A DNA stretch of 64,000 nucleotides, from NCBI GenBank assembly GCA_026826555.1, contig JAKSZT010054308.1, positions 2,776,045 to 2,840,044 of the forward strand, written 5' to 3'. The stretch comes from Tolypeutes matacus (Eukaryota > Chordata > Mammalia > Cingulata > Chlamyphoridae). The notes below the pieces were generated by a model. It was not told the DNA's origin, made no database searches, and saw nothing but the letters and a program-made list of their open reading frames with translations. The position numbers were made by a program, and so were the translations under genes. This document shows, in pieces, positions 25,259 through 48,000 of the stretch. Every line of letters starts with the position of its first letter. The first letter of the stretch is position 1.

Positions 25259-27189
25259 ATGGGGAGCCCTGAGGATGACCTGATTGGGATTCCCTTCCCA
25301 GACCACAGCAGTGAGCTCCTGAGCTGCCTCAATGAGCAGCGCCAGCTGGGCCATCTCTGTGACCTCACCATCCGGACGCAGGGCCTCGAGTACCGAACCC
25401 ACCGAGCCGTGTTGGCAGCCTGCAGCCACTACTTCAAGAAACTCTTCACTGAGGGCGGTGGTGGGATGGGTGTGGGGGCTGGAGGCGGTGGGACAGCTGC
25501 TGGGGGAGCAGGAGCTGGGGTGTGCGAGCTGGACTTTGTGGGGCCGGAGGCACTGGGTGCCCTGCTCGAGTTTGCCTACACAGCCACATTGACCACCAGC
25601 AGCGCCAACATGCCGGCTGTGCTCCAGGCCGCCCGGCTGCTGGAGATCCCGTGCGTCATCGCTGCCTGCATGGAGATTCTGCAGGGCAGTGGGCTGGAAG
25701 CCCCCAGCCCTGACGAGGATGACTGTGAGCGAGCCCGCCAGTACCTGGAGGCCTTTGCCACAGCCACGGCCTCTGGAGTGCCCAATGGAGAGGACAGCCC
25801 TCCGCAGGTGCCCCTCCCACCACCTCCACCGCCACCTCGGCCTGTCGCCCGCCGCAGCCGCAAGCCCCAGAAAGCTTTCCTGCAGACCAAGGGGGCACGG
25901 GCGAACCATCTGGTTCCTGAGGTACCAGCAGTGCCCACTCATCCCTCGACCTACGAAGAGGAGGAGGTGGCAGGCAGAGTGGCCAGCAGTGGTGGCAGTG
26001 GGCTGGGGGACAGCTACAGCCCTCCCACCGGGACAGCCTCACCACCTGAGGGGCCCCTGAGCTACGAGGGCTATGAGGGTGAGGAAGAAGAGGAGGAGCT
26101 GGTATATCCCCCGGCCTACGGGCTGGCTCAGGGCGGTGGGCCCCCGCTGTCCCCAGAGGAACTGGGCTCAGATGAGGATGCCATCGATCCTGACCTGATG
26201 GCCTACCTGAGCTCCCTGCACCAGGACACCCTGGCACCAGGCCTGGATGGCCAGGACAAGCTGGTGCGCAAACGCCGCTCCCAGATGCCCCAGGAGTGCC
26301 CGGTCTGCCACAAGATCATCCACGGGGCCGGCAAACTGCCGCGCCACATGAGGACCCATACAGGCGAGAAGCCCTTTGCCTGTGAGGTCTGCGGCGTCCG
26401 CTTCACCCGGTGAGCACCCAGTGGCGAAGGGGGTGGGGGGTATGAGACCTGAGGGGTGAAGAGAGGTGGTCCTGGAGTGTGTGGGTTACTAGAGTGAGGA
26501 GAGAGAGTGGGGGAGATGGTGTGGGTCATGGAGGCTTTGGTGCCCAAGAAGGCTGTGCTGGCGGCAGAGTGGGTGATGGCAGGGCCCAGCTAAGCTGGAG
26601 GCCAGTCAGCAAGGGCATCCTAGGGCAAAGATGGGAGCGGGGCAGGGCCTGGGAGGCTGGCGGAAGGGGCCAGGGCCCCTGTCCTGAGCACCTCCCTTGC
26701 TCCCTCACCCTTGCCTGTGCCAGGAATGACAAGCTGAAGATCCATATGCGGAAGCACACGGGAGAGCGCCCCTACTCATGCCCGCACTGCCCAGCCCGCT
26801 TCCTGCACAGCTATGACCTCAAGAACCACATGCACCTGCACACCGGGGACCGGCCCTACGAGTGCCACCTGTGCCACAAGGCTTTCGCCAAGGAGGACCA
26901 CCTGCAACGCCACCTCAAGGGCCAGAACTGCCTGGAGGTGCGCACCCGGCGGCGCCGCAAGGACGATGCGCCACCGCACTACCCACCGCCCTCTGCTGCC
27001 ACCCCTTCCCCCGCCGGCCTTGACCTCTCCAATGGCCACCTGGACACCTTCCGCCTCTCCCTGGCTCGATTCTGGGAGCAGTCAGCCCCTGCTGGACCCC
27101 CAGTCTCCACCCCGGGGCCCCCTGATGATGACGAGGAGGAGGGGGCACCCACTACGCCTCAGGCCGAGGGTGCTATGGAGTCCTCTTAA
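25259..27189 (+). CDS. ZBTB7B: BTB-POZ zinc finger factor ThPOK (cKrox), two main coding exons
   Basis: ThPOK is a nuclear repressor that commits thymocytes to the CD4 helper fate and also acts on collagen genes and brown fat. Coding exons are 25259-26409 and 26724-27189, giving 538 residues against 539 in human. The N-terminus MGSPEDDLIG leads into a BTB/POZ dimerisation domain (about residues 10-140), broken by a Gly/Ala-rich loop. A proline- and acid-rich middle follows. Four C2H2-type fingers run from about residue 347 to 455, with TGEKPF, TGERPY and TGDRPY linkers; the last ends HLKGQNC, a C2HC form. The intron splits an Arg codon inside finger 2. The ATG has a strong context (A at -3, G at +4) and sits six bases into its exon. 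The acceptor tract just upstream contains an 18-base C run. An alternative start exon lies at 21515-21614. Confidence 0.97.
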
Positions 27190-29035
27190 AGAGGGACAAG
27201 TGGCCAGGCTGGAGCAGCAGAAGGCCGGGGACACCCACGCCAAGCAGTGGGAGCGAGCAGGACAGAGCTGGGGTCAGGGCCCTGAGCCTTGCTGGCATCA
27301 AAATCAGCCCCCACCCCCACCCCCACCGCTACCGCTACCGCCATCCCCACCCTGGAGCCCTCATTCCGCTTCCAAGATGAGATATCTGGGCAGAGGCTCC
27401 CCAAATTGGGGTGATCCCCCAAGGAATGATACATATATTATGTATATATTTACAGCTCTATTGTAAAGGTGGGGTCCCTGTCCCCAGCTGCTCCTGGGGA
27501 GTAGAAGCAATAATGTATTTCTGATTTGTGGGGCCCCTTTTCGGCTATGCGGGTTTCTAGGGGTGGGAGGCTTGGGACCAAAGCCTTGCCCCACCCCATA
27601 CCCCCTTGGGGGGTTGGCTGTGTAGAGGGGTAAAGGACTGGCTCCCCCCTTCCAAGACCCCTCCTCCCTGGTTTCAGTTCTCTTTTCCTGACAGTGAATT
27701 ATGAAAGGGGGCCGGGGGGCAGCAAAAGGAAGAGTAGGTGGGGAAAAGCAAGGTAGAAGTTTGCAGGACCGCGGGGGGGCTGGGCCTGTAAGGAAGGAGC
27801 CATCCCAGTCCCCCTCCGCCCAGCTCCCAGCGCTGAGTCATGGGGTCCTGAAGACGAAGGGGGCGGGGTGGCCTGATTGGCTCGCCCGCCCCTGGGGGCA
27901 GCGGGAGTGGCCCCGCCCGGACAGGGAGCCGCTCGGCAGCCCTCCCCTCCCCTCCAGCGTCCCCGGGCAGGGAATGTCTTGTTCCCGCCGCTCCCTCCCG
28001 GGGCCAGAGGGCAGGGCGGGCCGGGCTGCGTCCTACCCTCGTCTCCTCCCCCACTCCATCTCCTCCCCGCCCAGGTGCGAGCCGGAGCCGCCGCCACCGC
28101 GGCCGCCTCTGACTCACGCCGCCCCCAGGCTGGCGCGGCTCGGGTGAGGGACGGAGTGAGGGGCTGGGGGGAGCCGGCGCCACCTGGCGGCCGCGTTCCG
28201 AGCGGGCGAGCGCCCCCGGCGGCCACGTCGAGTGACGCGGCTGCACGCGCCTCAGCCACCCCAGCTGGGGAGCGGGCGCGCCCTTGCCAAGGCGGTGGGC
28301 ATATACCTTGTCGCGTGGCTGCTGGGAAAATGGGCTGTGGACCTGTGAGAAAGGGGTCCCTTTCCCAGACTGTGGCCAGCCTGGGGTTCTCGTTGGGTAG
28401 GGGAGAATAATTCCTTCACGCTTCCACCCCGGTCTGTACATAGCCCCTTCTGTTGGTCTTGTTGAAATCTAGTTTCAGATTTTTAACTCCCCAATTCTGC
28501 TGGGGGTGGGGGAGTATCTCCCCTCCCCCCTTCCTCGCTGGGTGCTGGACCCCCGTTGCGGCCTGGGCTCTGCCTTGCACTATTTCCCCTCCCCTCCCTG
28601 GCCTGGCGGCCCCTACCCCTCCTTAACAGGGGCAGGTTCAGGCGCCCGGTGCTCTCCCTCCCTTCCATGCACCCCCATGCCCATTTGCACAGCTGCCCAG
28701 GTACCCCCAACAGTTGGGGGGGGTCACAGGGAGGGGGTAGTGGGACCAGTCCCTGTATCTATTTAAAAAGTGATGATGTAATATATTGGAGAGGGGGGAG
28801 GTTGGGTTGCCCTGGACTTCATCTTAGCATTTCAGGTGATGGGTGGAGCCCAGGGCTGGGAGACCTGGGGCCTAGCCCCAGGGTGCTGGGACAGTGTGGC
28901 CTCCCCTCCTCCCCTTGCCGCTTTTCCAGTCAGTGCCTTAGGGGGGGAGGCAATCCCCCCCTCTCCTGTTCCTTCCCCTTCCCCTTCCACCTCGGGTGTA
29001 AACGACAGGAAGAAATAATAATTTAAGATTCACAC
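27190..29035 (+). other. ZBTB7B: ZBTB7B 3' untranslated region
   Basis: No other gene fits between the ZBTB7B stop and the DCST2 3' end. The stretch contains a CpG-rich block (27830-28310) and lacks AATAAA until the paired AATAAT signals at 29014-29022. A long 3'UTR is the simplest reading, but an unannotated promoter inside it is possible. Confidence 0.6.
29014..29022 (+). terminator. ZBTB7B: Probable ZBTB7B poly(A) signal (overlapping AATAAT pair)
   Basis: Two overlapping AATAAT hexamers (29014-29019 and 29017-29022) lie just left of the opposing DCST2 signal. They are variants, not the canonical hexamer. Confidence 0.45.
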
Positions 29036-29055
29036 TTGTGTCCACTTCTGGTTCC

Positions 29056-29061
29056 TTTATT
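29056..29061 (-). terminator. DCST2: DCST2 polyadenylation signal AATAAA
   Basis: TTTATT on the plus strand is AATAAA on the DCST2 strand, about 100 bases after the DCST2 stop codon. Confidence 0.8.
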
Positions 29062-29162
29062 TTGGGGGTGGGTGGGAGCAATCAGGAAGGGGGTGAGGGA
29101 GGGACTGGAGGCGCTGGACCTGGGTTGGGGGCTACTGTGGGGGCAGAGGATTTCTGAGGTGG

Positions 29163-39023
<9,861 letters not shown>

Positions 39024-42000
39024 ATGATCATCAAACTTGACCAGAATGGAGCAAAGGAACAAGGAAGGAAACCACCCCACACCAGTGAGTCAATCCCCAG
39101 AGACCTGGCCTCTTCCCAGCAGTCCCCAGCCCCTACTCCTCTCACCCAATCTTTCCCGCAGGCATCCCCCACCCCTTGCCTCATCTTGGGGTCCCCCTGT
39201 CCCCACCCCTCTCTTCCAATGCCCTCCTTTCTTTTCCTCCCCCTCATGCCTGCCCTGCTTCTTCAGGGCCCCTCATCTTCCTCAGAATGCCCCAAGTTCC
39301 TGCCACCCTCATCCAGTTCCCCCATTATCTACTCTCTTTGTCCCGCAAGCCCCTAATTCTAATGAGCCACTTCCCAGCTAGAAGAGTGGGTTGTTGGCCC
39401 TGCTGAGCTAAACTGTTTGACTCTTCAGCGGTGCAGAGGCTCCTGAGCTGGGGGCTGCCCATCTCCTGTAACCAATTCGTGTGGCGCCAGCCGGGGGAGT
39501 TTCCCATTACCGCTTTCCTGCTGGGGGCAGGTATCGGGGGGCTCCTGGCCATAGGTGAGTGTGGAAGCAGAAGCTCAGGGGTGGGCAGGGCAGGGGGCCA
39601 GGGATGGGAGCCATGTTTTGACCTTTGGCTTGACTCTGTGCCCCTAGGTCTCTTTCAGCTCCTGGTGAACCCAATGAACATCTATGAAGATCAGAAGATG
39701 ATGATGTTGTACAGCTTGGCAGGTTAGTGCTGGGCAAAGGCTGGGAACACTCAAGAGGCTTGTGGAGCATGTCCCAGTCCCGGATGCCCAGAAAGGATTC
39801 TGATGTTGTTCCTTCTGTGTGCCCAAGCATCCCTTGTGATCCCAGCTTTCTCCTAGGCGCTGGGGGAAGACCCGGACGAAAGATGGCCCCAGGCTGAGGA
39901 GGAGACACTGTCCTTGCCCTCAAGGAGTGTCCCCAGGCTGAGGGACTCCCCACTGCTCACATGATGTAGTCCAAACCCGGGGACCGTCATAATCCCCATC
40001 TCTCCTGACCTCTCTGGACTCGTTTCCTGCTCCTTCTGAGAGATTACTCATTCGTTCATTTCACATTTATTAAGCACCTGCTGAGGATTCAGCAGTGAAC
40101 AAGATTAATAAGCGCCCAGCTCTCTTGGACTTTACAGTTTGTGGAGAGAGTTAGATGAACAAATACATAAAGAAGAGCATTTCCAATGGTGACAAGTGCT
40201 ATAGAAAAGTAAAAGGGGGGTGTAATAGAAAGCAACTGGGAAGGTACCCTAGCTTGAGCAGTCAGGGAAGTCTCCTCAGAGAAGGTGACATTTGAAGGGA
40301 GACCTTATATCAGGAAGCGTTGGGCTACAAGAACAGAAAGTCCATCTACAAATGGCTTAATGATGAAATTTATTATTTCACATAAAACATTTCAAGGAGG
40401 GGACTTTTAAGGTTTAGATAATTCAGTGGCTCAGCAACCCCACCATCTTTGGCCTGTCGGCCACTCTTCTTCAGGTCACCAAAGAGCTAGTCCAGCATCA
40501 CATCTTACGCAAGTCAAAAGACCAGAAAAGAGAGAAAGGATCAGCACTTCTTCATGTTGCTAGTTTTTGTGTGTTTTTTTCCCTTGTGTGTCCCTTTTTT
40601 TTTTTTTTAAAGATTTATTTATTTATTTATCCCCCCCTTGCTGCTTATGCTCATTGTGTCCATTTGCCGTGCATTTTTCTGTGTCTGCTTGTCTCCCTTT
40701 GTTGCATCATCTTGTTGCGCCTGCTCGCTCACCGCGCTGTGCGGGCTGGCTTGCCTTCACCAGGAGGCCCCGGGAATTGAACCCAGGACCTCCCATATGG
40801 TAAACGGGAGCCCAACCAATTGAGCCACAGCCGCTTCCCACGTGTCCCTTTTTAAGATCAAGGGAAGCTTTCCCAGAATACTTCCCTTCACATCTCATTG
40901 GTCAGAACTGCAGCACATGCCCTTTTCCTAAATCCATTCTGGGCATGGGGAATGGATTTAGCATCTTTACCAGTTTATTGAATGACTAACCTCTAAGGGA
41001 CACCCACGGAAATTACTTTGATTTTCTCTAACCACTGTGTTCCAGCACGCTTCTCCTACTGATGGCCAACCAGACCCTTAGCTTTCTGCTTGTTTCACGT
41101 AGAAGACCTACACCTGCTTCAGTAACTGGGCTTATATTTAAGGGTTAAAAGGTCTAATCTAGTCTATGTCAAAATTTCAATCTCACATTTATTTCCAAGC
41201 GTCTTCCCTCCTCACCTTCTCACCCCACTAGGTCAGTCCTGATCCTTGGTCCTGCATTAGAAAAGGGGGCCTGGCCTGCTCTTTCACATTTTTCTCCATT
41301 TCCTTCCCTTCTGGCTCTTTTGATGTCAGAAAGGGAATTAGAAGAATTAGAGGAAAAGGGACAAAAGTCTGAAGTCACTGATGCTAATTCCACTGCCGCT
41401 GCCCTCTGTGTGGCAGGCATTCACCCACTGGCCGACTCGGGGGCCCACGGATGGCTCTGTGTGGACTGCGGCAGCGCGCGGTTCCCTGCTGAGGGCATGA
41501 AGCTCCTCTTAGCTCCTGCAGGCTACACATAGCCTCTTACTTTTGGACCCCTCCCCAAGCAGGCATCCCCCTTGACTGGAGAACCTCTGGCCATGGCTTG
41601 AGGCCTGCTGCTCTCCACAAGGCCCACTTGCCTCAGAGGAAAGGTACACATCCTTGCCCTACCAAACTGGGAAAGCAGCGCACCCGGCGGTTGCCTTCTC
41701 TCTTGTCCGGTGAGAAACAGGTACTGTCTCCATGTTCCTGTTCCCCCCACACTCTGGGGGAGCCCCTGCTGAGCCTGCTCATGAACTCTCCCCGCACTGT
41801 CTGCTCTGGTGGCAGCCCTGGAGCAGCCCTACGAGGCTGGCTCCGTGGCTCGGCAGGAGTCCCACCCCGGAGTGTGGGCCCAGGTTGTCTTCGTGCAGCA
41901 TCAGCCTCAGGACCTCCTCGCTTGAGGTGGAGAAGGAAACACCCATCTTTTCCTCCTAGGACTGCCTACTCCAACAGCTTCTCTCTTCAAAAACCTTCAG

Positions 42001-45000
42001 ATTTCTGGCCTTTTCGTTATATACACTGGTTGGAATAGAGGGGTAAGAGACAGTCTGGCTCCATTCTTAGAAGCCCTGTGAGGTTCTCTTTTGAATGGAG
42101 GGCATCTCTGCACCAAAGCTCATCCTTAGCTTCTGGCTTTGACCAAAAGGCCAAGACCAGAGGACAAGTTCCTTTCAATGGCCAATTATACCATGATTAG
42201 GTTAGATAGATCCAGATTTACCCCCTGGGGCTGGGGCAGGGCCAGACCATTGCCCTTGAACAAAACCCAAGTTGTGTCAGCAAGGAAGAAAGCAGAAAAG
42301 AATTGTTGGGTGGCACCAGACAGGGCTTGCAACAAACCTGTATGACGAGGTAGGGCCAGCCATGTGAAGAATCTGGGGAGCAGTGCAGGGGGAGCAGCTG
42401 GGGCAAAGACCGGAGAGGATGACTGAGCTTGGCATGTGCAGGGAACAGCAAGGCCTGTGTGGGTGGGCCTTGTGGGCGGAGGGCCGAGCAGCGGGAGATC
42501 ACTTCAGAGGGTAGGCAGGAGCCAGATCACGAGGGTCTGTAGACCATGACAAGGGAGTTTGGCTTTTATCCCAAGTGTAGTAGGAAGTCATTGGATGGTT
42601 TTCAGCAGGGAAGGAACATGATCTGATTTGGGTGTTTAGATGATCACTCTAGCTGCTGTGTGAAAATTTCAATATAAGGTGGCAAGAGAGGAAGTAGGGG
42701 GACTGGTTAGTAGGCTATTGTCCAAGTGAGAGGTGATGGAGGCTCTACAAGGGCAGTGGAGGTAGAGGGAAATGTAAGCGTTTGCGATTGGCTTTGGCAG
42801 TGGCTGAGTGAGCACTCCATCAACACAGGAATCTTCTAGGTTCTCTGACCAGCTTATGCTGTTCCTAGGGCCTGGAATGCCGTCTGCTCCTCCTAACAAC
42901 ACTTACTCATCTTCCAGGCCCAGCTGACACATCCTCTCCTTTGTCCAGCCTTCCCAGCCCCACCCCTCCCTGCAGAAATACCCGGTTTCTCCTCAGCTCC
43001 CACAGCTCTTTACAAGCACCTCCCTCTTGCACTTAACACATCGCCTTGGCCTTGTAGTCATTTGTTTACTCCTCTGTCTCTCTCCCTGGATTATGAGCTT
43101 CTAGCAGCTCAGTGTCTCCTTGCAGGGACCACAGGGGGACACATGTGAAACTGCTAAAACACACCTGGTGGTACCTGATTAAGGGCTAAAATTAAGGGCA
43201 GAGATGGGGGGTGCTGTAGGTGTCAGAGCATGGGGGACATCCAGGTGGGCTCTTACCTCTCTCGTTTTTTAAAGATTTATTTTTATTTATTTATTTCTCC
43301 CCCAACATCCTTGCTTGCACTTGCTGTCTGCTCTCTATGTCTGCTTGTTGTGTGCTCTCTGTGTCTGCTCGTTGTCTTTTTAGGAGGCACTGGGAACCAA
43401 ACCCGGGACCTCCCATGTGGGGAGGGAGGCACCCAATCGCTTGAGCCACCTCCTCTCCCTCTCTGACCTCTCTTCTGACTGCTCTGAGCACCCACGCCCC
43501 TTTCCAGAATTTTTCTCTTGCCCCTCTGCTCCCTCAGCACCTAAGGTAAGACTAAACCTAGCATGGATCATGAAGTATCGAGCCCCTTCCCTAACACCAA
43601 CACGCATACTCCCATTACACACAGTCAATTGCCAACCATGGCTTTTCAGTATCTAGCCATCTCTCCATCCCCTTCTAGAGGCTGGCACACAGTGGAACTC
43701 TGTAAATGGTGAAGGGAGGGAGGGAGGGAGGGAGGCCTATCAGAATCAAAGTAAATGCAGATAAGGGCAGGATGGTGGTGGTTCCAGAAGGGACTTGTGG
43801 CAAGTTGGGGAGCCAGTAGACATGGAGGGCAAGGAAGCTTTCTCATTCTGCCCTGCCACCTCCTGGGCTCTCCTGACAGGCTTGGGGGCCATAGGCTGGG
43901 GGACTTCCCCTCACATCCGCTGTGCCAGCCTCCTGCTAGTACCCAAGATGCTGGGCAAAGAGGGCAGGCTCTTTTTGCTGGGATACGCCTTGGCCGCCAT
44001 CTATGCAGGTGAGTGTATGCCCCTGGGTGCCAGTTTGTGGCACTGAAGCACTGACCCTGGGTGGGCCATTCAGTGGGAGCCAGGCGTGGTGAAGGAGATA
44101 GGGTGGGGGGTCTGGAATCCACCTTCCTATCCCGGCTGCTCCAACTTGCTGTGTGTCCCTGAGAGTCCCTCCTCATCCCGGGGACTCCTTAGACTACACA
44201 GGTAGAAATATCAGGGTTGAATAAGATGACCTCTCATAGGCTTCTCAGCCCCATCACTGTACAGTTCTAGAAGGCCATCACTGCACGGAGAGCAGGAGTC
44301 AGAGGCAGGCTTGAGAAAGGACGAGCTCTAGGGGAAGGTGACCTACTGGGACTTCTTCCCACAGGACCAATAGCCAACCTGCGGTACAACCTCAACGAGG
44401 TGGTAGCATCGCTGGGCTGCACCGTGGAGCTGCAGATCAACAACACCCGCTCGGCCTGGCGCGTCTCCACAGCTCCCCTGCGGGCAGTGTTCAAGGACCT
44501 GCTGGTCAGGACCCCACACGGGCAGGGCCGGGGGGTCCCCCTCCCCCAGGAGCAAGATGACTTTACTTGAGGAGCAGTGGCTCTGCATTTAGAGTTTCCC
44601 AATGGGGGTCCTGCTGGCATTTTTTTTTTTTTTTTTTGCAGAACTGTCCCCAAACATTTCAGAATATGCTCCTGGGTGGGTGGTACGCCTGGCAGTTGAA
44701 TGTCAGGAAATTGGGGGCCTTGGCCTTGAGGAGTTCAGAAGCTTTGAAGACCTGGGAATGGAGTACTAGCAGACTAGAGACTGGGGCTTTGGGAAAATGG
44801 GGGAGGTAGGTGCTGAGGGGCTTGGGCGTTGAGGGCGTTGAGATGGCACAGTGGGCTAAAAGATTAGTGAGGAGAGGTGAAATCTGAGGGCCTGGGGAAC
44901 AGATGACAGGCAAGGCTCTGGGATGGGAGGCCTGAGGAGGAGCTGGGAACCTGTGAGGTGAGCAGGGCCGAGACAGGAGGCATTGGAGGAGGCAGCTGGG

Positions 45001-48000
45001 GAGAGGAGAGGGTGCCCAAGGACTGTGAAAGGAGGAGACTGAAGTGAGAGGCTGTGCCTCAGGGCCTGGGCTCCCTATTGGCCTGGGGTAGGATCCAGAG
45101 CTTGGCTGAAGAGGGGAAGACAGCTGGCCTGGCGGGCAGCAGAAACTGAACTCCCATGCTGGTCCCTTTCCTCCCTCCCCCAACAATCCCAGAGGAGCAA
45201 AGAATCCTTGAAGGCTGAGACTCAAAATATCTCCAACTCCTTTGAGAACCTGGATGCCCAGGTGAAGAGTGAGATTGGCTACAAGCCTGAGGATGCCACG
45301 GACACAGAGGAGGCTGCCCAAGGCATAAAGCCCCTCCGGGTCCCAGCCTTCAGGCACCGCCCCTCCACCCAGCAGCTGTATGAGAAAAGGACCAAGCTGC
45401 GCTGCACCTGTGAGGGGCGTTCCTGGGTGGGGTGGGGTAGGCTGGCCGCCAGCCCAGGGCGTTGGGACTTCCGACACCCCCTTGCCACCTCCCACAGATG
45501 TGATGAACAAGGCCATGCTCAGCTGCTACCACTGGTTTGACCAGAAATATGAGCAGTGCATGCGGCGCATCAGGTTCCCGCTGCTCAACCATCTGCTCTG
45601 TCTGCCAATGAAGTTCAAGTTCCTCTGTCGCATCACCAAGTGTCAGTGCAGCGGCCGGGAGGACAGGGGTGCCAGGGCTGGGGTGGGGGGGGTCGAATCC
45701 CTGGGGACACTAACCCCCGCACGGCCCAGCCCCTCCACTGAGGGACTCTGGCCCAGCGTAAGTCAGGGAAAAGCTCTGAGCTTCCTCTGGTCATCCGAGA
45801 GGTGAACATAACAGTAGTACTTATCCCATTAAGGGTTTTTGAGGATTTAAGGGGATAATGCATGGAAAGCAGGTAACAGAGCCGTCCCAAAGAGAAATCG
45901 CTCTACAATTGTTGGCTATCATGATTAGTATGTGTTATGGTTATGGACAGGCAAATAAATAAACAAGAAGAGGGAAAAAACAGGCCTTATTCCTGGGAAG
46001 AAGAATCCAAGGAGACTGGATTCACCCAGTGCAGTAAAAAAAAATCATGGACGTTATACCAAATGCCATTGATTGTACACTTTAGATGAATTGCATGCTT
46101 TATTAATCTGTATCAATAAAATTGATTTGTTACCAAAAAAAATCCTGGACAGAAAGATAAAACAGCGGGATGAAGAGGACCCTGGTGGGAGGCGGGCCGG
46201 CGGGGCCAGCCTGGTGGCTGGCGTGGGGAGGCCCCTGACCTGGCCGTGCTGCCCACCAGGGATGGAGTACTGGTGCCGCAGGCGCATCCCGGTGGAAGGC
46301 AACTTTGGGCAGACCTACAACTCCCTCAACCAGTCTATTCAAGGCCTGACAAAGGACTTTACAGCCAACATCGACCTAAAGGTAGGGGCCGGGGAGCATG
46401 GGGGGAGTAGGGAGTGGGAGGAAGGCATTTGGGAACAGGGCATGGGGGAAGGGTAAGTGACAAGGGACAGGAGAGAGGTGACGGGTTTGAGGGAGGGGGG
46501 ACGGAGAGGAACGGTTCTGAGCCATGTTGTTGGGGGCCGGGGGCGGGGGGTAGTGCCCAGCCTGTAGTGTGCACGGACCTGGCTTTGGCTCTGAATGGTC
46601 GGTCAGGCGAGAGGTGGCATCAGCTGATAGAGGGACAGAGGAGCAAGACTGTCAAGGAGGGTGGCGGGCAGAAGGAAGTGACAATTACTGAAGGTCCTGG
46701 GAGGATCCAGGGGACATGAGTGGGGCTCCAGGGGAGAGATGCCACGAAGAGGCTGGGTCTGGGCCAGCAAGGCTGCGGCGGGCTGAGGCTGCCCTGTGTT
46801 CGCCACCAGGAAGAGAAGCAGGCTGGGATGCTGGGCGTCAACACAAGCTGGGAGCACGTGAGCACCGAGGTGCGGGACTACGTGATCCACCAGGAGGCCC
46901 AGCTGGAGTGGGGCCTGGGGCTGCTGCAGACACTGTTCTCCTGCACCTTCCTGTTGGTCTTACACGGGTGAGCCACGAACCCTCACCCCAGCAGCCCCTT
47001 CCTCCCCCCACCCCAGAAGCCCTTTCCCCCAACAGCAGTCCCTTCCTACCACCAACCCCAGCAGCCCCTTCCTCCCCCCACCCGTGTAGCCCCTTCTTCC
47101 ACTCTGAGTCCCCCATTGCCCTGAGAGAGGCTACAAGAATGAACTACAGAGCCTACCCCCCATTCTGAATCCAAATGTAATTTGCAGTTAACTTTGCTTT
47201 TTTATAAAGTTTGGTTCATTGTTTACACAAAATTAAAGGAAATGTGGACATTTTGTATGAAGAAACGTTACCCGTGTTCCCGCCACCTTAAAAGAACAAC
47301 CGTCTTCATTTATCTGTCGCCTTCCAGCCTTTATCCCAGCACAGGCTTTTTTCACATTTAGCTTTGACTTTTGATTTTTTTTTTTCTTGCCCTTCATATT
47401 CCCCTTGACTCTGACTTTGTGCCATTTTTATCGTCCAATTTTGCTTTCATTTTCTCCTGCCTGCTGCGCTGGCAGTGACTTTCCCTCCATTTGGACCAAA
47501 GTCCTCAACCCCACCCAGCCCGGTGTCCAGCTGGGCTGCCCTGGGCCTCCCTCCCTCTCCTCTGCTGACCCCTGGGCCCTCTACTTTCTGTCTCCACCCC
47601 CAAATGCCTGAGGTGGGCAGGGGCTGGGCTAGGGCAGCCACAGGGGCTCTTGCTCTGCCTGCCCCTGTTTGTTTGACCCAGAGTGACTGCAAGTGAGTAG
47701 TTATGTGTGCACCTGGGGCACCGTGGGAGGACAAAGATGGGTGGCCACAGTCCTGCCCTCCAGAAGCTCATGGTCTGATTGGGAAGGTGAGAGACCCACC
47801 CACGGAAGAGAATGGTTGAAGGGCCATACTAGGGACCAGCTGTCAGGACAGATATGGGAGTGAAGTTGGGGTTCCCAGGGTCTGCGCCCCCAGAAGGGTC
47901 ATCACTGGGCTCCACAGGGCTGCCAAAGGAGAGCCATGGCCAAGAAAGGAGTCCTAGCATCCACTGGGTGTAGAGGGCAGGGGCTCACCTGGAGGACTGG

